The notes under the pieces are model-generated. The model had not been told where the DNA came from. It ran no database searches and saw only the letters and a program-made list of their open reading frames with translations. A stretch of DNA of 59,712 nt from assembly GCA_021464525.1 (NCBI GenBank), contig JADRCO010000064.1, positions 1 to 59,712 on the forward strand, read 5' to 3'. Position 1 is the first letter of the stretch; each line of letters begins with the position of its first letter. This document shows, piece after piece, positions 12,284 to 23,955 of the stretch. The DNA comes from Rhizophagus sp. LPA8_4_AMF (Eukaryota; Glomeromycota; Glomeromycetes; Glomerales; Glomeraceae). The translations under genes and the position numbers were made by a program.

Positions 12284-12607
12284 TGTTTTTGTGCATTATA
12301 ATGAATAAGAAAAAATTTAGACATATTATATGGTTTTTTCTATTGTAACACAAGTTTTTTACTTGCAAAGATTGTTCTCAAAATATTTGATCTAAATCTA
12401 AAATCTAATCTAATCATATCGGGATTGCAATTCCGCATAACAGATAACCCAAAAAGGAGCTTATCAATGTTAAAATTGACGCCAATCAATTCCGTAAAAA
12501 GAAAGTACTGAAAGTAAAAAGTTTACGATAAATGATTATATAACAACTATTATTTGGGATTTAGTTAACATGTTGTTTTGATACGGAAATTTATTTCCGA
12601 ATTACAT

Positions 12608-13080
12608 CTACAAATAGATTCTTTTTATTTCTTTGAAAGATAAAATGGTACCTAATTTATATTCAAAATTTAATAATATTTTTCTCCTTTTAGTAATAAT
12701 AAAAGAAAGTTTTTGATGTTGTTCTATTGGAATTTCTCCAGAGGTATTTTTGTGATGTACAACCTTTCCATTCATTTGGAGATATTTCTGGATGTGCAAT
12801 CCTTTCGTGATGTAGATTATTTAATTCATTTACAATACTTCTTTCATTTAGATATTCATTCACAACACTTTTTAAATATTTAGAAAGCTAAATTTTTTCA
12901 AATGGATTTAATTCCAATTTTTGGAATTAAAAGTTTAAAATTTATAAAAATGACTCTATCGACAACTTAATTTTGAGAGAATTTTTAAACGAACTTTCGC
13001 TCCAAAGCTACATTTTGGATACTTATTTTTCTTACAAAGAAAAAATTCCAACTTAAAGAAATTTAATTCGTAAGCAATTT
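12608..13080 (-). pseudogene. decayed F-box/LRR fragment
   Basis: At 12799-12608 (-) an open stretch encodes PIEQHQKLSFIITKRRK, related to the C-terminal NRTPQKSFSFIITKGSK of the F-box proteins in this window. Farther upstream on the same strand, 12960-13020 matches the DNA of those genes coding for LSKLSCRSD and PGAKDC (GACAACTTAATTTTGAGAGA). The rest is rearranged and full of stops. It is a non-functional relic; its borders are approximate. Confidence 0.55.
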
Positions 13081-13426
13081 AGATATTTTCTGCGCAAATT
13101 ACTCTAAACTTCACGTGGCTTAAGAAAAGTATGTACAGTACATGTGTTAACTTGAAAGTCAATTCATAATGAAATGCAAGTTTGTGTAACGGCCAATGAT
13201 TTTAGTTCAATTCAAACTTTTTAGTTTTACCAATTGCGTGCGATCCTAGGACAGAATATATTCTTTTTTTTATTAGGTTTAGACTCGAACTTTGAATTAA
13301 CAACCCGATGTGTAACCGCTATTTAATATCCGAGGCAATAAAAAATTGTGTGCGACATCGTTCCGTCACATTACTTATTACATCATCGCATTTTAATAAA
13401 AACGAAAGTTCACCGTAAAAAAAAAA

Positions 13427-14169
13427 ATGTTTTCAAAAATTATCGCATATTTACTTCTTTATTATTTTGTATATAAAACTTCATTACCACCAAATCCGTC
13501 GCCGAAATTATCGAAAATTAAAAAATTTTCTTTATCAGAAATACTAATAGTATACTTTCTTCCATATCCATTTATAATCCTTTGGTCATTATGTACATTA
13601 TGTTATATTTACATTATGTATCAACAAGAACATAATAATGTTGTTATTATAAATGTTCGATTTAGCGAATGGTCATTTTATGATATCGTATTTTATATAT
13701 TAAACCTTTTCGGGTGTTTTATAAGATTATGGTGTTTTCGCACATTGAAGGAATTTTTTACGTTTAATGTTACCATTCTCAAAAATCATAGATTAATCGA
13801 TACAGGTCCTTATGCTTTATTAATTCATCCTTCAGTAAGTTATATTTTTAAGTGGTTTAACAGTAATGTAATTTTACTAATATTTTTGTATATTGTTATT
13901 TATTTTTTTAGTATACTGGAGTTATTTTAATGACTTTTAACGTGTTGTATATGATTTATCAACTTCATTATTATATTCCAATTTATTCTCCGGTCGATTT
14001 TTCACCTTTCATATTTAATTGGTATTATTATACTTTATTTATTTTCTTATATGTTTATCTAGGAACACAAAGAATTTTAAATGAAGAGAATTTGTTAAAA
14101 CAAAAATTTGGAAGAGAATGGGATTTATATTCAAAAAAAAGAAAAAGGCTTATTCCTTATTTAATTTAA
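13427..14169 (+). CDS. isoprenylcysteine/phospholipid methyltransferase family (ICMT/PEMT-like) membrane protein
   Basis: Two exons, 13427-13834 and 13912-14169 (intron 77 nt, GTAAGT...TTTTTAG), 221 residues. The join gives LIDTGPYALLIHPS-YTGVILMTFN, the conserved GPY..xRHPxYxG region of ICMT/PEMT-type methyltransferases. It is followed by a hydrophobic segment and a C-terminal block (QRILNEENLLKQKFGREWDLYSKK) matching the family's EE..L...FG.eY..Y. motif that helps bind S-adenosylmethionine. Several hydrophobic segments (about 1-20, 42-65, 85-105, 135-165, 165-185) suggest a polytopic ER-type enzyme. It would methylate a prenyl-cysteine carboxyl or a lipid; which one cannot be decided. The ATG follows an A-run, as for many genes here. 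Confidence 0.75.
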
Positions 14170-14602
14170 CCTGTTAGTTAGTATACTGTATTGGTGACGG
14201 TAAAAGGAAAAGGCGACGAAGGTGATGAAGGTGATAATGAATTACACGAATCAAAACGATATTTTTGCAGGTGGTAAAGGTGCTGGCAAAAGTAGTTGAA
14301 GATGGTACTATAACCACGATCAAAACCAGCGCGTTACTCATATCATGAAATGACAAATTTATCCAGGAACACTTCTAAAACACAAAATTTTACTTTGTAA
14401 ATTTAAAATGTTTCTTTTTATTTTGTTAAATATACATATACTATTCTAGTACTATTATTTTAGTACAATATAAATAATAAAATATACAAAAAAATTGCTA
14501 TAAATAACTAAATCACAATATGATCTCTAATTGTCAATAATAACTAGAACTCTGATACTGCAAGATAACGTCCAAAATTTGTTCTTTTCTATAGATTCAA
14601 TA
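14170..14602. other. short spacer with purine-rich low-complexity stretch
   Basis: Between convergent genes. 14195-14250 is rich in GGTGA/GACGA words, and the remainder is AT-rich. No gene is supported; a 60-codon antisense frame here is low-complexity. Confidence 0.5.
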
Positions 14603-17600
14603 TCATTCTTTAGTATCTTCTGATTTGACATCATTTATTTTAGAGGGATCTTCAAAAATATTTTGAATGTATAATGATTTGATTTGATCTTGACGTCTAG
14701 TTTTCTTCCTTCTAATCGTTCCAGTAGTTTGTTCATGAGTATCATGAATATTATTATATTCATTTTGTGATAAAATAAAATCTAATTTATCACCAAATAG
14801 TTCAAAATCTGATTTTAGGTTATTTTTTTTCAAAATTCCAATCAATTTATCTTTGAAATAAGCATATTTTTCGGATTTTGCTGGTTTATGTTCATTTTTA
14901 AAATCACTCTTAATAAATTTAATCTTAATATCTAAAATATTCGTTAATGATTGATTCGTTTGATTAGAAAATCTACCGAAAGATCTTAAATATTCCCCAT
15001 CTAAAATTAATTTCAATTGCTTAATTCGTGATGCACTATTAATATTAATTAATGAATCATTGGAATATTGTAATAATATTTTTAATTTGGCAAAAACACT
15101 TATCATCCAATCAACTGAATTTGCTGATATATTGGTTTCTTTGGAATTTTTAATAAATTCATAAAAATTGTTAAATAATTCCATATGTGATAATAAAATA
15201 TCTGAAGTAATGTCTTTATTCGTCTCTTTTGTTCCAGTTAATCCAATTAATTCTATCGTTAAATCAACTTCAATTAAATTCTTATATATCTCCAAAATTT
15301 CAGGATCTTTATTTGAATCAAATAATCTTTGTAATTTTTCTAATTTTTTCGTAAATGAAACACAAGATAATAATCCAATCTTATTAGATTCATTATAATC
15401 AGTTATACTATTAGAATTATAATATAATAAATGTTGTTTAGTTCTACTGGCAGTTTTACATAATACCACTTGATCACTAGATCTATCGCTACCCATCATT
15501 GATACGAGAACATAACGATGTCCAGGATAATTTTTTTGTAAAGATTTTGATAATTTTTTTAATTTCTTTTCTTTATAAGATTCTTCTGATCTAAACAAAT
15601 TAAATGAACTAGGTCGTAATCGAGTTTGAACATTTTCTATTTTTGCTGATTTCACAGGTTGTTTAACAACATCCCTCTCCATAACAGCCGCATGTTTAAT
15701 AATACCTTTTTGTTGTACATAAGATTTGATTTTTGATACAATTGATGAACTTGGTTGATCATTAGATATTTCCATCATTTCTTTTGGAATAAATAAATTT
15801 TCTACTCTTTTATCATCAATTATCGCTCCAGCGATAAAAAATTTAATATTAAAATTATTAACCGCTTGATAGAAATGAAATGGATCTAAATAATCTAAAG
15901 TTTGTTTAATATCAATTCCTTCCTTTTCTTCTTCTTCTTCATCTAATTCATCATTAAGTATAACTATAGATTTTCCGGAAATATCTTCAATAACACCAGA
16001 TTCAATTAAATCAAAATGTCCTTCCCTTTTAATATCCCATAATGACATTGTTAATTCAAGTTGTTGACATAAATTCTTCCAATTATCAACATACTTCTTT
16101 TTCGTTTTAGGACTAACCACTAATAAAAAGTCTGCATCCTTATTTGTTTTATAACTTGGGGAAACTTCAATACATTTGTTTCGAATTTCAATATCTAATC
16201 CTTTATCAGGATTTTCAATAGTTCCAAGGTAAAGTGTTATAGAAAAGTTTACCTCTATAATTGTTGGATCTTCACTTGATAAAGTTCTAACCAATTCACA
16301 ATACATTTCCCTTGATTGATTAGAATTTAAAACCGTGATTTCTTCTTCAAAAGTTGTTAAAGATTGTCCCGTTTTAAATTTCAGACTATTACTTGGTGTC
16401 ATGTCGTTAATCTTAACTTGAACTTTAATAATCCTTTTCGAATCTGATTCCGACCCAAAATTAATTTTACTAATATTATTTATTTTCCAAGAAATTCTAG
16501 TAAGATCCTTATAAGGAAAATCTCGTATTTTAGTATTAGGACAAATTTGAATTGGATATTGAATATTAAGTTGTTTTGGGAATGTAAAACTAGTTATTTC
16601 ACGATTAATTCCAAACATGATTGCTTTTAAATTTATCGTATCAAATAAATTTAACGGTTTATCCTTTGAAGCACTATCTTGTTGATTGATTTGAAATTCC
16701 AAACAATGTTCATCCTCTTCTTTAATTGAATTTAATTCCACTTGTTTAGAATGTTCAATAGGTTTTGGTAATCTTAATTTATTATTATTAGGTAAAGAAA
16801 TTAAATTGGATTTTGAAAGATCAACGGTAACTTCAACATCATGACTTGTTGGAGTTGGCATTCCACCAGTATTTTTAACTTTAATATTACGTATAATAAT
16901 ACGTGAACCGGGTTCATATATTTCACTATCATCTTCTGGAACACAATCAAAATCTACCAAAGTAAATTCATATATTCTATTATAATCTTTTGTTGTAGCA
17001 GGAGTTTCCGTATTATCAATCACTCTATATAATTGATCCTCACATGTTTGTAAAATAGATTTTTCGATTAAATAAAGTAAATGAGTATCTTCTTTTGCTA
17101 TATCAATATTAATCTTTCCAGAAGGATAATTTTTACCACTTGGATATAAATGTATCAAACCAGTTAAATCTAATGAGAATGTATCATTAATTTGAATTAT
17201 CCAACCATTTGTGTATTGTAAGGTTCCTTTAATCGTAATATCACCAACTTTATCCGTTTCTGGTGTAGATAATAAAAGTTGAAAACTTCCAGGTTGAATA
17301 GAATCATTTGGTTGTATACCATCTAAAGTTAATCTTCCAACATTTAAATCAAATACCAAATCAAGATCTTTATAGTCATCATCTGATGATAAAGGTAATA
17401 AATGAAATGAATAAGATTGAATCGGTAAGAGTTTTTCCGGTGAATTCGTTGAACCAAATCGTAAATTTGAATGAAATTGGGTTTTTTCATTGATTACTAC
17501 ATTAGTATTTAATAATAAATAATTTTTTTCAGTTAAAGAATCTATTTCAGTCGTATACATAATATCGTTCGTATTATCATTATGTAAAGAACTTTCAATT

Positions 17601-20056
17601 AAACGACCCACTTCAGAATTTTTTCCAAATTCTATATTACTAATATTCTTAATCTTCCAAAATACACTATATTTCTCTTCATCTTTGGAAGGATGTCTAA
17701 AACTTAAATATTCACCAATTTGTATAGGATATTGAATCGTGATCCTTTGGTTTTCGAAATCATTAAAATCTGGTAAAACATGTTCAATATAAGTAACAAC
17801 AGCTTTAAATTTAAAACAATCACTAAGTTGTAAAGGAATCTTATTCCCAAAACCCCATTCGTTATCTTTTATGGAAAATTTAAAAGTGGAATTTTCCAAT
17901 TCATAAGTTGAATTATAAGCTATTGATTTTGAAATAATAAAAAAGATATCATCATTTGGAATAATATTTTCAGTAGGTAAAAGTTTGATTATTATATTAT
18001 GATTATCAGGAGTTGGCATCTCTCCATCATTACGAATTCTTAATCCTTGAATGACACCTTTACTATTAGGTTCAAAAATTTGCATATCATTTTCAATGAT
18101 CGGAATATAATAATCGACTCTTGGTTTAAATATTGTAGAATACGTATTAACTCTATTATAAGTTTGATTAATCGTTTGGAATTTCCAATTAATTATATTT
18201 GTTGTATCATCATATGTGTTCATCAATAAAGCGAATAAGTAAGAATCTTGTTCGGTCGTAACGATCGTTACATCACAAATTTTTTGAGGATCATTTTGAG
18301 TAATGGTAATATAATTATCGGAACCAAAATTATAATAATGATCTAATAGAATACTATGACCATTAGTAAATTTGATGTTCCCATTTACATGAACTTTACC
18401 AATATTAGTCGTATTAACATTCGCGTTTGATAATTGTAAAAATATTGAACCCGTAGAATCTTGATAATCCGAATGATGATTAATATTTATGCACTCATTT
18501 TTCGTCACGTTAAGTAATAAATGATTATCCTCTGATGGTATTGGATTAATTATAAAACTACGAGTTTGAATGGGTTTAAGAACAGTGGGTTGATAATTAT
18601 TACTACCAATTTGTAAAGTTACAGTAAATTGATGAGTTTCATAACTATCAAGTTTAACTCGACTTGTAACTTGTAAAGTCACTCCCCCATTTAATAATTG
18701 AATTTCTTGACTGTCGATTTCAGTTCCATAAGATTCTCCTTTAGCTAATTTGGTCATAACCATTCTTCTACAATTTGAGTTACGACCAAAAGGGATTTTA
18801 CTAATGTTAGTCACGAACCAAAAAACTTCATAATATAAATTATCAGGAGAACGTATGGCTATCACTTCACTTATATTGATAGGTTGTTGAATTAATAAGT
18901 TAAGTTGATCATTAACATTAAATATTTCTATAGGTCTTTCAATTTGTGACATGATCGCTCTAAATCCTCTTAAAATTACTTGTTGATATAATGGATTACC
19001 ATCATTAATGGTATTTAACTCATTGACAACTATGGTGATCCTCTGACTACTATCTAAATATTTTATATCATTCGGTAAAATATCATATGGAGCATATAGA
19101 TGAGTTATACTATTTATCCATTCATTATTAAAACTATCAAGTTCTATTCTAATAGGTGTATATTTTGGTGTAGGACTGTTTCCTATATTCCTAAATTTCA
19201 TATTTGTTATTTGAATTGTACTTCCAGGTTCGATAATTCCACTATCTCCTTGAACTTCATATATAAATTCTGAAATTTCCAACCTAAAAGTACGATCAAT
19301 TCTAGGTTCAAAAAAGTTATTAAAGTTTATAATACCATATTCTAATTTACCATTCCTTCCTTCATGTCCTCTATATAAATTTACATCCAATGTTTTTCCG
19401 TCTTTACCATTTATTCCATCATTTCCTTGAAGAAATAATTCATTTCCTTTTCCTCCAAGTGCACCTCTACCGCCCTTACCACCTTTACCATGACTTCCGG
19501 GTAATCCTCCGTGTCCGCCCGTTAAATCACATTTACCAAGTATCATAAGTAAATGAGCATCTTGTTCACTCGTAAGTATTTTAACATCTCCACCATTTCC
19601 ACCGTCACCTCCATCACTTCCTCTTCCTCCATCACCCCCATTTCCTCCTGGTCCACCGTCAGTAGGTTCCGAATATTCCGTTGCATCAACTCCAGGAAAT
19701 CCATCTCCTCCATTTTGTCCATCCCCACCTTTTGCTCCATTTCCTCCATTACCACCTCTAGAAACAAAATTTATTAATCCCGTTGTACCAAGAAAAAATT
19801 CACTTCCAATCTTAACACTTGGACGATTTTCATAAGTTATTTCACCTTCAATATAAATATGACCAGGTTCTCTTTGATTAGGTATACTTAATAATTTGAT
19901 CGTTATGTTACCACCTTTAAATCCTCTGCCTGCTGGTGTTGCATCTCTTCCTTTTGATCCATTTTCACCCATTTGTGGTGGATATTGGGAGAAACTTTCT
20001 CCATCGATCGCGTTAATCCCATTATCCCCTATTGCTTCAAATATAGTATCAGACAT
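14603..20056 (-). CDS. giant protein with glycine-rich head and three repeated modules, function unknown
   Basis: A single intronless frame of 1817 residues from ATG at 20056. Residues ~95-235 are collagen-like and Gly/Asp/Asn-rich (GGNGGNGAKGGDGQNGGDG), inside a beta-rich region. Three diverged modules follow, at about 260-500, 650-890 and 1040-1300. Each begins EPGS/EPNS, then a RN-G-PTP signature (IGNSPTP, DGEMPTP, TGGMPTP), then a QxPIxI segment, then W-NIS-I-FG-nS (TNISKIPFG, KNISNIEFG, NNISKINFG). Residues ~1308-1370 (ADFLLVVSPKTKKKYVDNW...GKSIVILND) look like an alpha/beta domain, followed by an acidic DEEEEEKEG and a mainly helical tail ending in a Lys/Arg-rich region. No signal peptide or membrane segment is evident. 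I do not recognise a characterised relative; scaffold or adhesive-type roles would be guesses. Confidence 0.8.
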   Translation of the reverse strand: MSDTIFEAIGDNGINAIDGESFSQYPPQMGENGSKGRDATPAGRGFKGGNITIKLLSIPNQREPGHIYIEGEITYENRPSVKIGSEFFLGTTGLINFVSRGGNGGNGAKGGDGQNGGDGFPGVDATEYSEPTDGGPGGNGGDGGRGSDGGDGGNGGDVKILTSEQDAHLLMILGKCDLTGGHGGLPGSHGKGGKGGRGALGGKGNELFLQGNDGINGKDGKTLDVNLYRGHEGRNGKLEYGIINFNNFFEPRIDRTFRLEISEFIYEVQGDSGIIEPGSTIQITNMKFRNIGNSPTPKYTPIRIELDSFNNEWINSITHLYAPYDILPNDIKYLDSSQRITIVVNELNTINDGNPLYQQVILRGFRAIMSQIERPIEIFNVNDQLNLLIQQPINISEVIAIRSPDNLYYEVFWFVTNISKIPFGRNSNCRRMVMTKLAKGESYGTEIDSQEIQLLNGGVTLQVTSRVKLDSYETHQFTVTLQIGSNNYQPTVLKPIQTRSFIINPIPSEDNHLLLNVTKNECININHHSDYQDSTGSIFLQLSNANVNTTNIGKVHVNGNIKFTNGHSILLDHYYNFGSDNYITITQNDPQKICDVTIVTTEQDSYLFALLMNTYDDTTNIINWKFQTINQTYNRVNTYSTIFKPRVDYYIPIIENDMQIFEPNSKGVIQGLRIRNDGEMPTPDNHNIIIKLLPTENIIPNDDIFFIISKSIAYNSTYELENSTFKFSIKDNEWGFGNKIPLQLSDCFKFKAVVTYIEHVLPDFNDFENQRITIQYPIQIGEYLSFRHPSKDEEKYSVFWKIKNISNIEFGKNSEVGRLIESSLHNDNTNDIMYTTEIDSLTEKNYLLLNTNVVINEKTQFHSNLRFGSTNSPEKLLPIQSYSFHLLPLSSDDDYKDLDLVFDLNVGRLTLDGIQPNDSIQPGSFQLLLSTPETDKVGDITIKGTLQYTNGWIIQINDTFSLDLTGLIHLYPSGKNYPSGKINIDIAKEDTHLLYLIEKSILQTCEDQLYRVIDNTETPATTKDYNRIYEFTLVDFDCVPEDDSEIYEPGSRIIIRNIKVKNTGGMPTPTSHDVEVTVDLSKSNLISLPNNNKLRLPKPIEHSKQVELNSIKEEDEHCLEFQINQQDSASKDKPLNLFDTINLKAIMFGINREITSFTFPKQLNIQYPIQICPNTKIRDFPYKDLTRISWKINNISKINFGSESDSKRIIKVQVKINDMTPSNSLKFKTGQSLTTFEEEITVLNSNQSREMYCELVRTLSSEDPTIIEVNFSITLYLGTIENPDKGLDIEIRNKCIEVSPSYKTNKDADFLLVVSPKTKKKYVDNWKNLCQQLELTMSLWDIKREGHFDLIESGVIEDISGKSIVILNDELDEEEEEKEGIDIKQTLDYLDPFHFYQAVNNFNIKFFIAGAIIDDKRVENLFIPKEMMEISNDQPSSSIVSKIKSYVQQKGIIKHAAVMERDVVKQPVKSAKIENVQTRLRPSSFNLFRSEESYKEKKLKKLSKSLQKNYPGHRYVLVSMMGSDRSSDQVVLCKTASRTKQHLLYYNSNSITDYNESNKIGLLSCVSFTKKLEKLQRLFDSNKDPEILEIYKNLIEVDLTIELIGLTGTKETNKDITSDILLSHMELFNNFYEFIKNSKETNISANSVDWMISVFAKLKILLQYSNDSLININSASRIKQLKLILDGEYLRSFGRFSNQTNQSLTNILDIKIKFIKSDFKNEHKPAKSEKYAYFKDKLIGILKKNNLKSDFELFGDKLDFILSQNEYNNIHDTHEQTTGTIRRKKTRRQDQIKSLYIQNIFEDPSKINDVKSEDTKE

Positions 20057-20952
20057 TATGAATTAACTTGCTCTGTATTGAGCGGTTTTTTTTTTCGGTT
20101 CTACTTGGGTATTTTATTATTAATATACCGACGTTTATTTTTTAACAATATATCTTCTAATTATCGCATGTATTAAATATAATTATCTATTATATATTTT
20201 TATATAGTAGGTAGTTCTTTTAAAAAATAAAAAATGAAAATAAAAAATCGACAAATATTGCAGTTCTTATTTTTTTTAAAAAAAAAAATGGATGAAAAGA
20301 ATGTATAAAATGTTGCAAAAAATGATTATGAATGATTATTGCATCTATTTATACCATTCATATCATTTATATTCGGATTTAACCGGAATAAAGTTTTTTT
20401 TTTACCACAATTGTTATTATTGTGTAAAGTTTGATTAAAATAAAATTAAATATTATTCAATATATTATATATTTTCATGTGCCAAAAATTTAAAAATAGA
20501 TTTTCTAATAAAAAAAAGAATATTCGTTTGTACAAAATTGGAATATCATTTGTAAAGAAATTTTGATTTAGTTGTTGCCAATTCTGCCAAGATATTTGAT
20601 TCGTTAATCGTGAAAAAAAATCAAATAAGGAAATAAGAACAGAGAAAAGATACAATTATTTCCAAAAAGAAATATCTCATACGTTTTGTTAATACACTTT
20701 TAGTTTACAAAGCTTGACCCCTTCCCAGTCTTTCCTTAAAAAGAATAACATATTAAATGTTTATATTTTAGTTTGTAAAAAATAAATTTCCATAATAATC
20801 CGCCAAAAACCTGATTTGTCTTGGCAATATTCTGCCTATATACAAATTTGGTAAAACAATGATTTGGATTATTAATCAATAAAAACCCCGAAAATTTTAT
20901 TAGCAGGTAACACGGGTTGAAAATCCAATTTAAATTTGCATATTTTATTATT
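20057..20952. other. intergenic spacer, AT-rich
   Basis: Upstream of the giant gene, so it should hold its promoter. It contains T- and A-runs at 20080-20095 and 20265-20290. An open frame at 20446-20655 (-) has no recognisable content. No repeat with defined ends. Confidence 0.4.
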
Positions 20953-21238
20953 TTATATCTGATTGGGCGATTTCCTTTGTGTAAATGTCAATAACTTCTG
21001 AATACTCGATACCGTAAATTTGGCAGACCTAATTCCGACCAAATCTTCTTTCAGCTTTCTAATATCCAAAGAATTAGAATGCAAGGTGTGATCGTGATCC
21101 AATTTCTTGCGAATCAAAGGAATATTCACCTTATCAAGATATATAACATTAAAAACATGAGACGAGAATATTTATAGGAAATTTCGTACCAAAATTTACA
21201 TCAAGCACATACACTTGTACGGATAACGAATTTTCCAT
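20953..21238 (-). CDS. possible small two-exon gene, unknown
   Basis: Candidate found by joining frames: ATG at 21238, exon 1 to 21200 (13 codons, ENSLSVQVYVLD), donor GTAAAT, acceptor TTGATAAG, exon 2 21129-20953. It encodes 71 residues ending FTQRKSPNQI. The second exon (VNIPLIRKKLDHDHTLHS...LDIRKLKEDLVGIRSAKF) has less biased composition than random AT-rich frames. I recognise no family. It could be a relic of a larger gene or chance. Confidence 0.3.
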
Positions 21239-22739
21239 AGTACTTAATTTATCTTATAAAATCAAAAACCGATAAATAATTTATTTTAACAACTACCATA
21301 TTTTATGATAATAGATCATTTTCTTAACTGAATAAAGAAATTTTTAATTCACAATTCACTTTTTAGTATTCCTAAGTTGCGAGGAAGGTTGATGAACATA
21401 TCGTCAGAATGTAATTTTTTATTTAATTTTTGCAAATGAATAATTACAAACTTTATTTATTATATAAAAGAATACTTGGAATTTGTGGGACCCGAATCTC
21501 GCAACTTATTTCAATGTATTGCAAATAAAAATTGATTATTGAAACAATGCATATATTTATTTAAATCGATAATCGCTCAGGAGTATGCAAGTTAGTTAGG
21601 ATGGATCAGCGAATTATCGAAGTCGGTGAAGATCTAGAGACTTTGCGATCAACTATGGAAAAATCCTAATTATAAAAAAACGCTAAGCGCTTACGAAAAT
21701 TACTTAAAAAATTATCAAAATAAGATTTTGTATTTGAGTTATACACTGAAAAGTGAAAATGTAAATTGAAGGCAGATACGTTGAATGAAGAATGTTTGTT
21801 AAAGGTGGGTATATTAAAGGAAAATATGTATATGAATTATATTTTGCTTTTATACCCTTTAATTTCATTTATGTTTTTTAACAAAATTGCGACACGGTCC
21901 ACGACTCCACGTTCTATGGCGCAATCTAAATAGACGGATTGATTATTGACTAATTTAACGATAAGAAAATTAATAAATACAACTACAAATTTATTTTTTT
22001 GCCAGAAGTATTTGAAATAAAAGCAAATAGTTACCAAAATTGGACAAATTAAAGAACCAATATCACGAAATCCAAACAAATTAAAGAATTATTATTGTAA
22101 TCAAACAAATTAGGGAATCACTATCACGAATAAAAGATTTCAAAATTGAATAAATTAAGATTTTGATGTTCTGTAGTGACATAAGAGAATGAAGAAAAAG
22201 GATGCAATAATTCATCTAAATACAAATACTGAACAAATAAGTCCTAATAAAATAGAAAGATACTGGTTGTTCACCTTATAACAAAGATATCAAAAACGAA
22301 TCCATTTTTATTGGATTCAGCAAGTAACAGAATCTGTAAAATTAAAATGAGTTTATTTTTTATGAGGGTTATAATGTACTTCTTTCTACAAAAAAATTAC
22401 TTGCTAATAAATATTACGCGATTTTATGTAACTATAAGTATACTTAGATGTTTATTGCAAATGATAGGGAATATTTTAACCGTTATGCAAATTTTTCTTT
22501 ATCTCAATTTAATTATCAATGCCCTATAAAAAAAAATTCTTAAAGTATACTTAAAATACATAAATACACTTAAAATTGCATATTTTAAATATTATAAGTA
22601 TATTTTAAGTACATAAGTACATTTTAAGTATATTTATTTTCATAGGGATGATATGCTAAGGGAGCCGGTATTGGTGGTGATACAATAAATATTATGATAC
22701 CTTACCATCATTCTATACACTATCTATATACATTATTAT
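21239..22739. other. spacer with an inverted AAGTATA/TTTTAAG repeat cluster
   Basis: No gene is supported. 22535-22645 contains four or more copies of AAGTATAYTT and ACTTAAAA-type words in both orientations around TTTTAAATATT. It can fold on itself and may be a remnant of a miniature element. Confidence 0.4.
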
Positions 22740-23320
22740 CCATGTTTATGCTAATTTACGTTCATTTCTATTAGTCAATCGCTTTATCTACTATAACTTT
22801 ATGAAAAGTGTTCGAGTCGTATATAAGGATAGGATTATTATTTCAAACCCTAAAGTCTTATTATTTAATTATGTTACGTTCAATAAAATCTTCATTAACC
22901 GCTATATTCCTGAGAAATTAAACTAAAATACATACAGTATAATATATATATATATACAGTATATCATTTTTTTAATAGAAATTCTTTTGAATATGATTTC
23001 AAAAAATTTAAATTACAAATTTTGAAGCGGCATCCAAAAGTTAAAATATTAATTAAATTTGAAAAGAATTTAAAATTTTCGGTATTTCTGTAACTCTGTT
23101 CTGATAATATACTAAACTTATTCACGGCTAAATTTTGTCCGAATATTTCTACTATACAGTATTTAAAAAGAACATTGAAAAGATTTTTGATAATCGTAAA
23201 TAATATTTAGCAAGTATAATTTACTGTGGTAATAATTTTTATGAATTATGAATTAATAACATATTACGAAAGTTACACATTGGGAATTTGAAGGTTGTAC
23301 ACCACAAAATTATTCGTTTT
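22740..23320 (+). pseudogene. decayed F-box/LRR gene
   Basis: Plus-strand reading gives LRSFLLVNRF (F-box core, compare LRSCLLVNRF of the intact gene at 5519), then LLFNYVTFNK (compare LFNYVTFIK), and farther on pieces like KNIEKIFDNRK and IIYCGNNFYEL (compare YSPRNFYELKLYY). These are in order but in different frames and interrupted by stops. It is clearly non-functional. Confidence 0.6.
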
Positions 23321-23579
23321 TATTATGGCTAAAAAAATGATAATATATTGCAAAATATAAAATAAATATATAATTCAGCACTATTGTGAGATGTTCGTTA
23401 TCACTGTATACCACTTGTCGGCGTGATTCGGAAATAAATTTCCGTTGTTTATCAAAACAATCTGTTAACCAAATAAAAGTTGCTACCACAATCATAATGA
23501 TTGACCATGCTATTTACGGGTTGGCTGAATTTTATTTTTGGGACTATATTCTGAATGATTTAATTAGTGAATGCAAAAA

Positions 23580-23955
23580 TAATACAAAAAGCATACAACC
23601 TTCGCGGGTAAAAAAACTTATGTGACAATAGTAAGTATATATAATATGTCTAGATTTTTTCTTATTCATCATAATGTACAAAAACAATGACGGATCCCTT
23701 TAACTATGAAAACAATGCTGTTGCTTCCTGGTTCCACGGCCCACATGCCATTGGATTCGCAAATTTTATGATATGATAGTCGAAGAACATAAGAAAGCAA
23801 GGCAAGGCTATTTCCCACATGACCCCCAATTCATCACGGAACAAATGAAAAGGTCGGTCGAGTACGAGAAAAATATGAATAACCTCTCGGAACAGCTTAC
23901 TCTCCTTTCCAAAGAACTAGCATGGAAGATGGGTCACATAGAGTTTTTAAAGTAG
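23580..23955 (+). pseudogene. duplicated promoter and truncated exon 1 of the tyrosine-decarboxylase-like gene
   Basis: From ATG at 23690 the reading TDPFNYENNAVASWFHGPHA mirrors the start of the gene at 12283. A small deletion then shifts frame, and MIVEEHKKARQGYFPHDPQF onward matches again through KELAWKM. Coding similarity ends at about 23930, where the parent has FWSPRYMGHM. Similarity also extends upstream of the ATG through the AATATGTCTARATTTTTTC block to about 23585, so the parent's promoter was copied too. The copy has one frameshift, lacks the catalytic exons, and is joined to unrelated coding sequence. Confidence 0.85.

Noticed and set aside
19543..19777. Open frames on both strands inside the glycine-rich region of the giant gene
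   Set aside because: Shadows of the low-complexity glycine codons.
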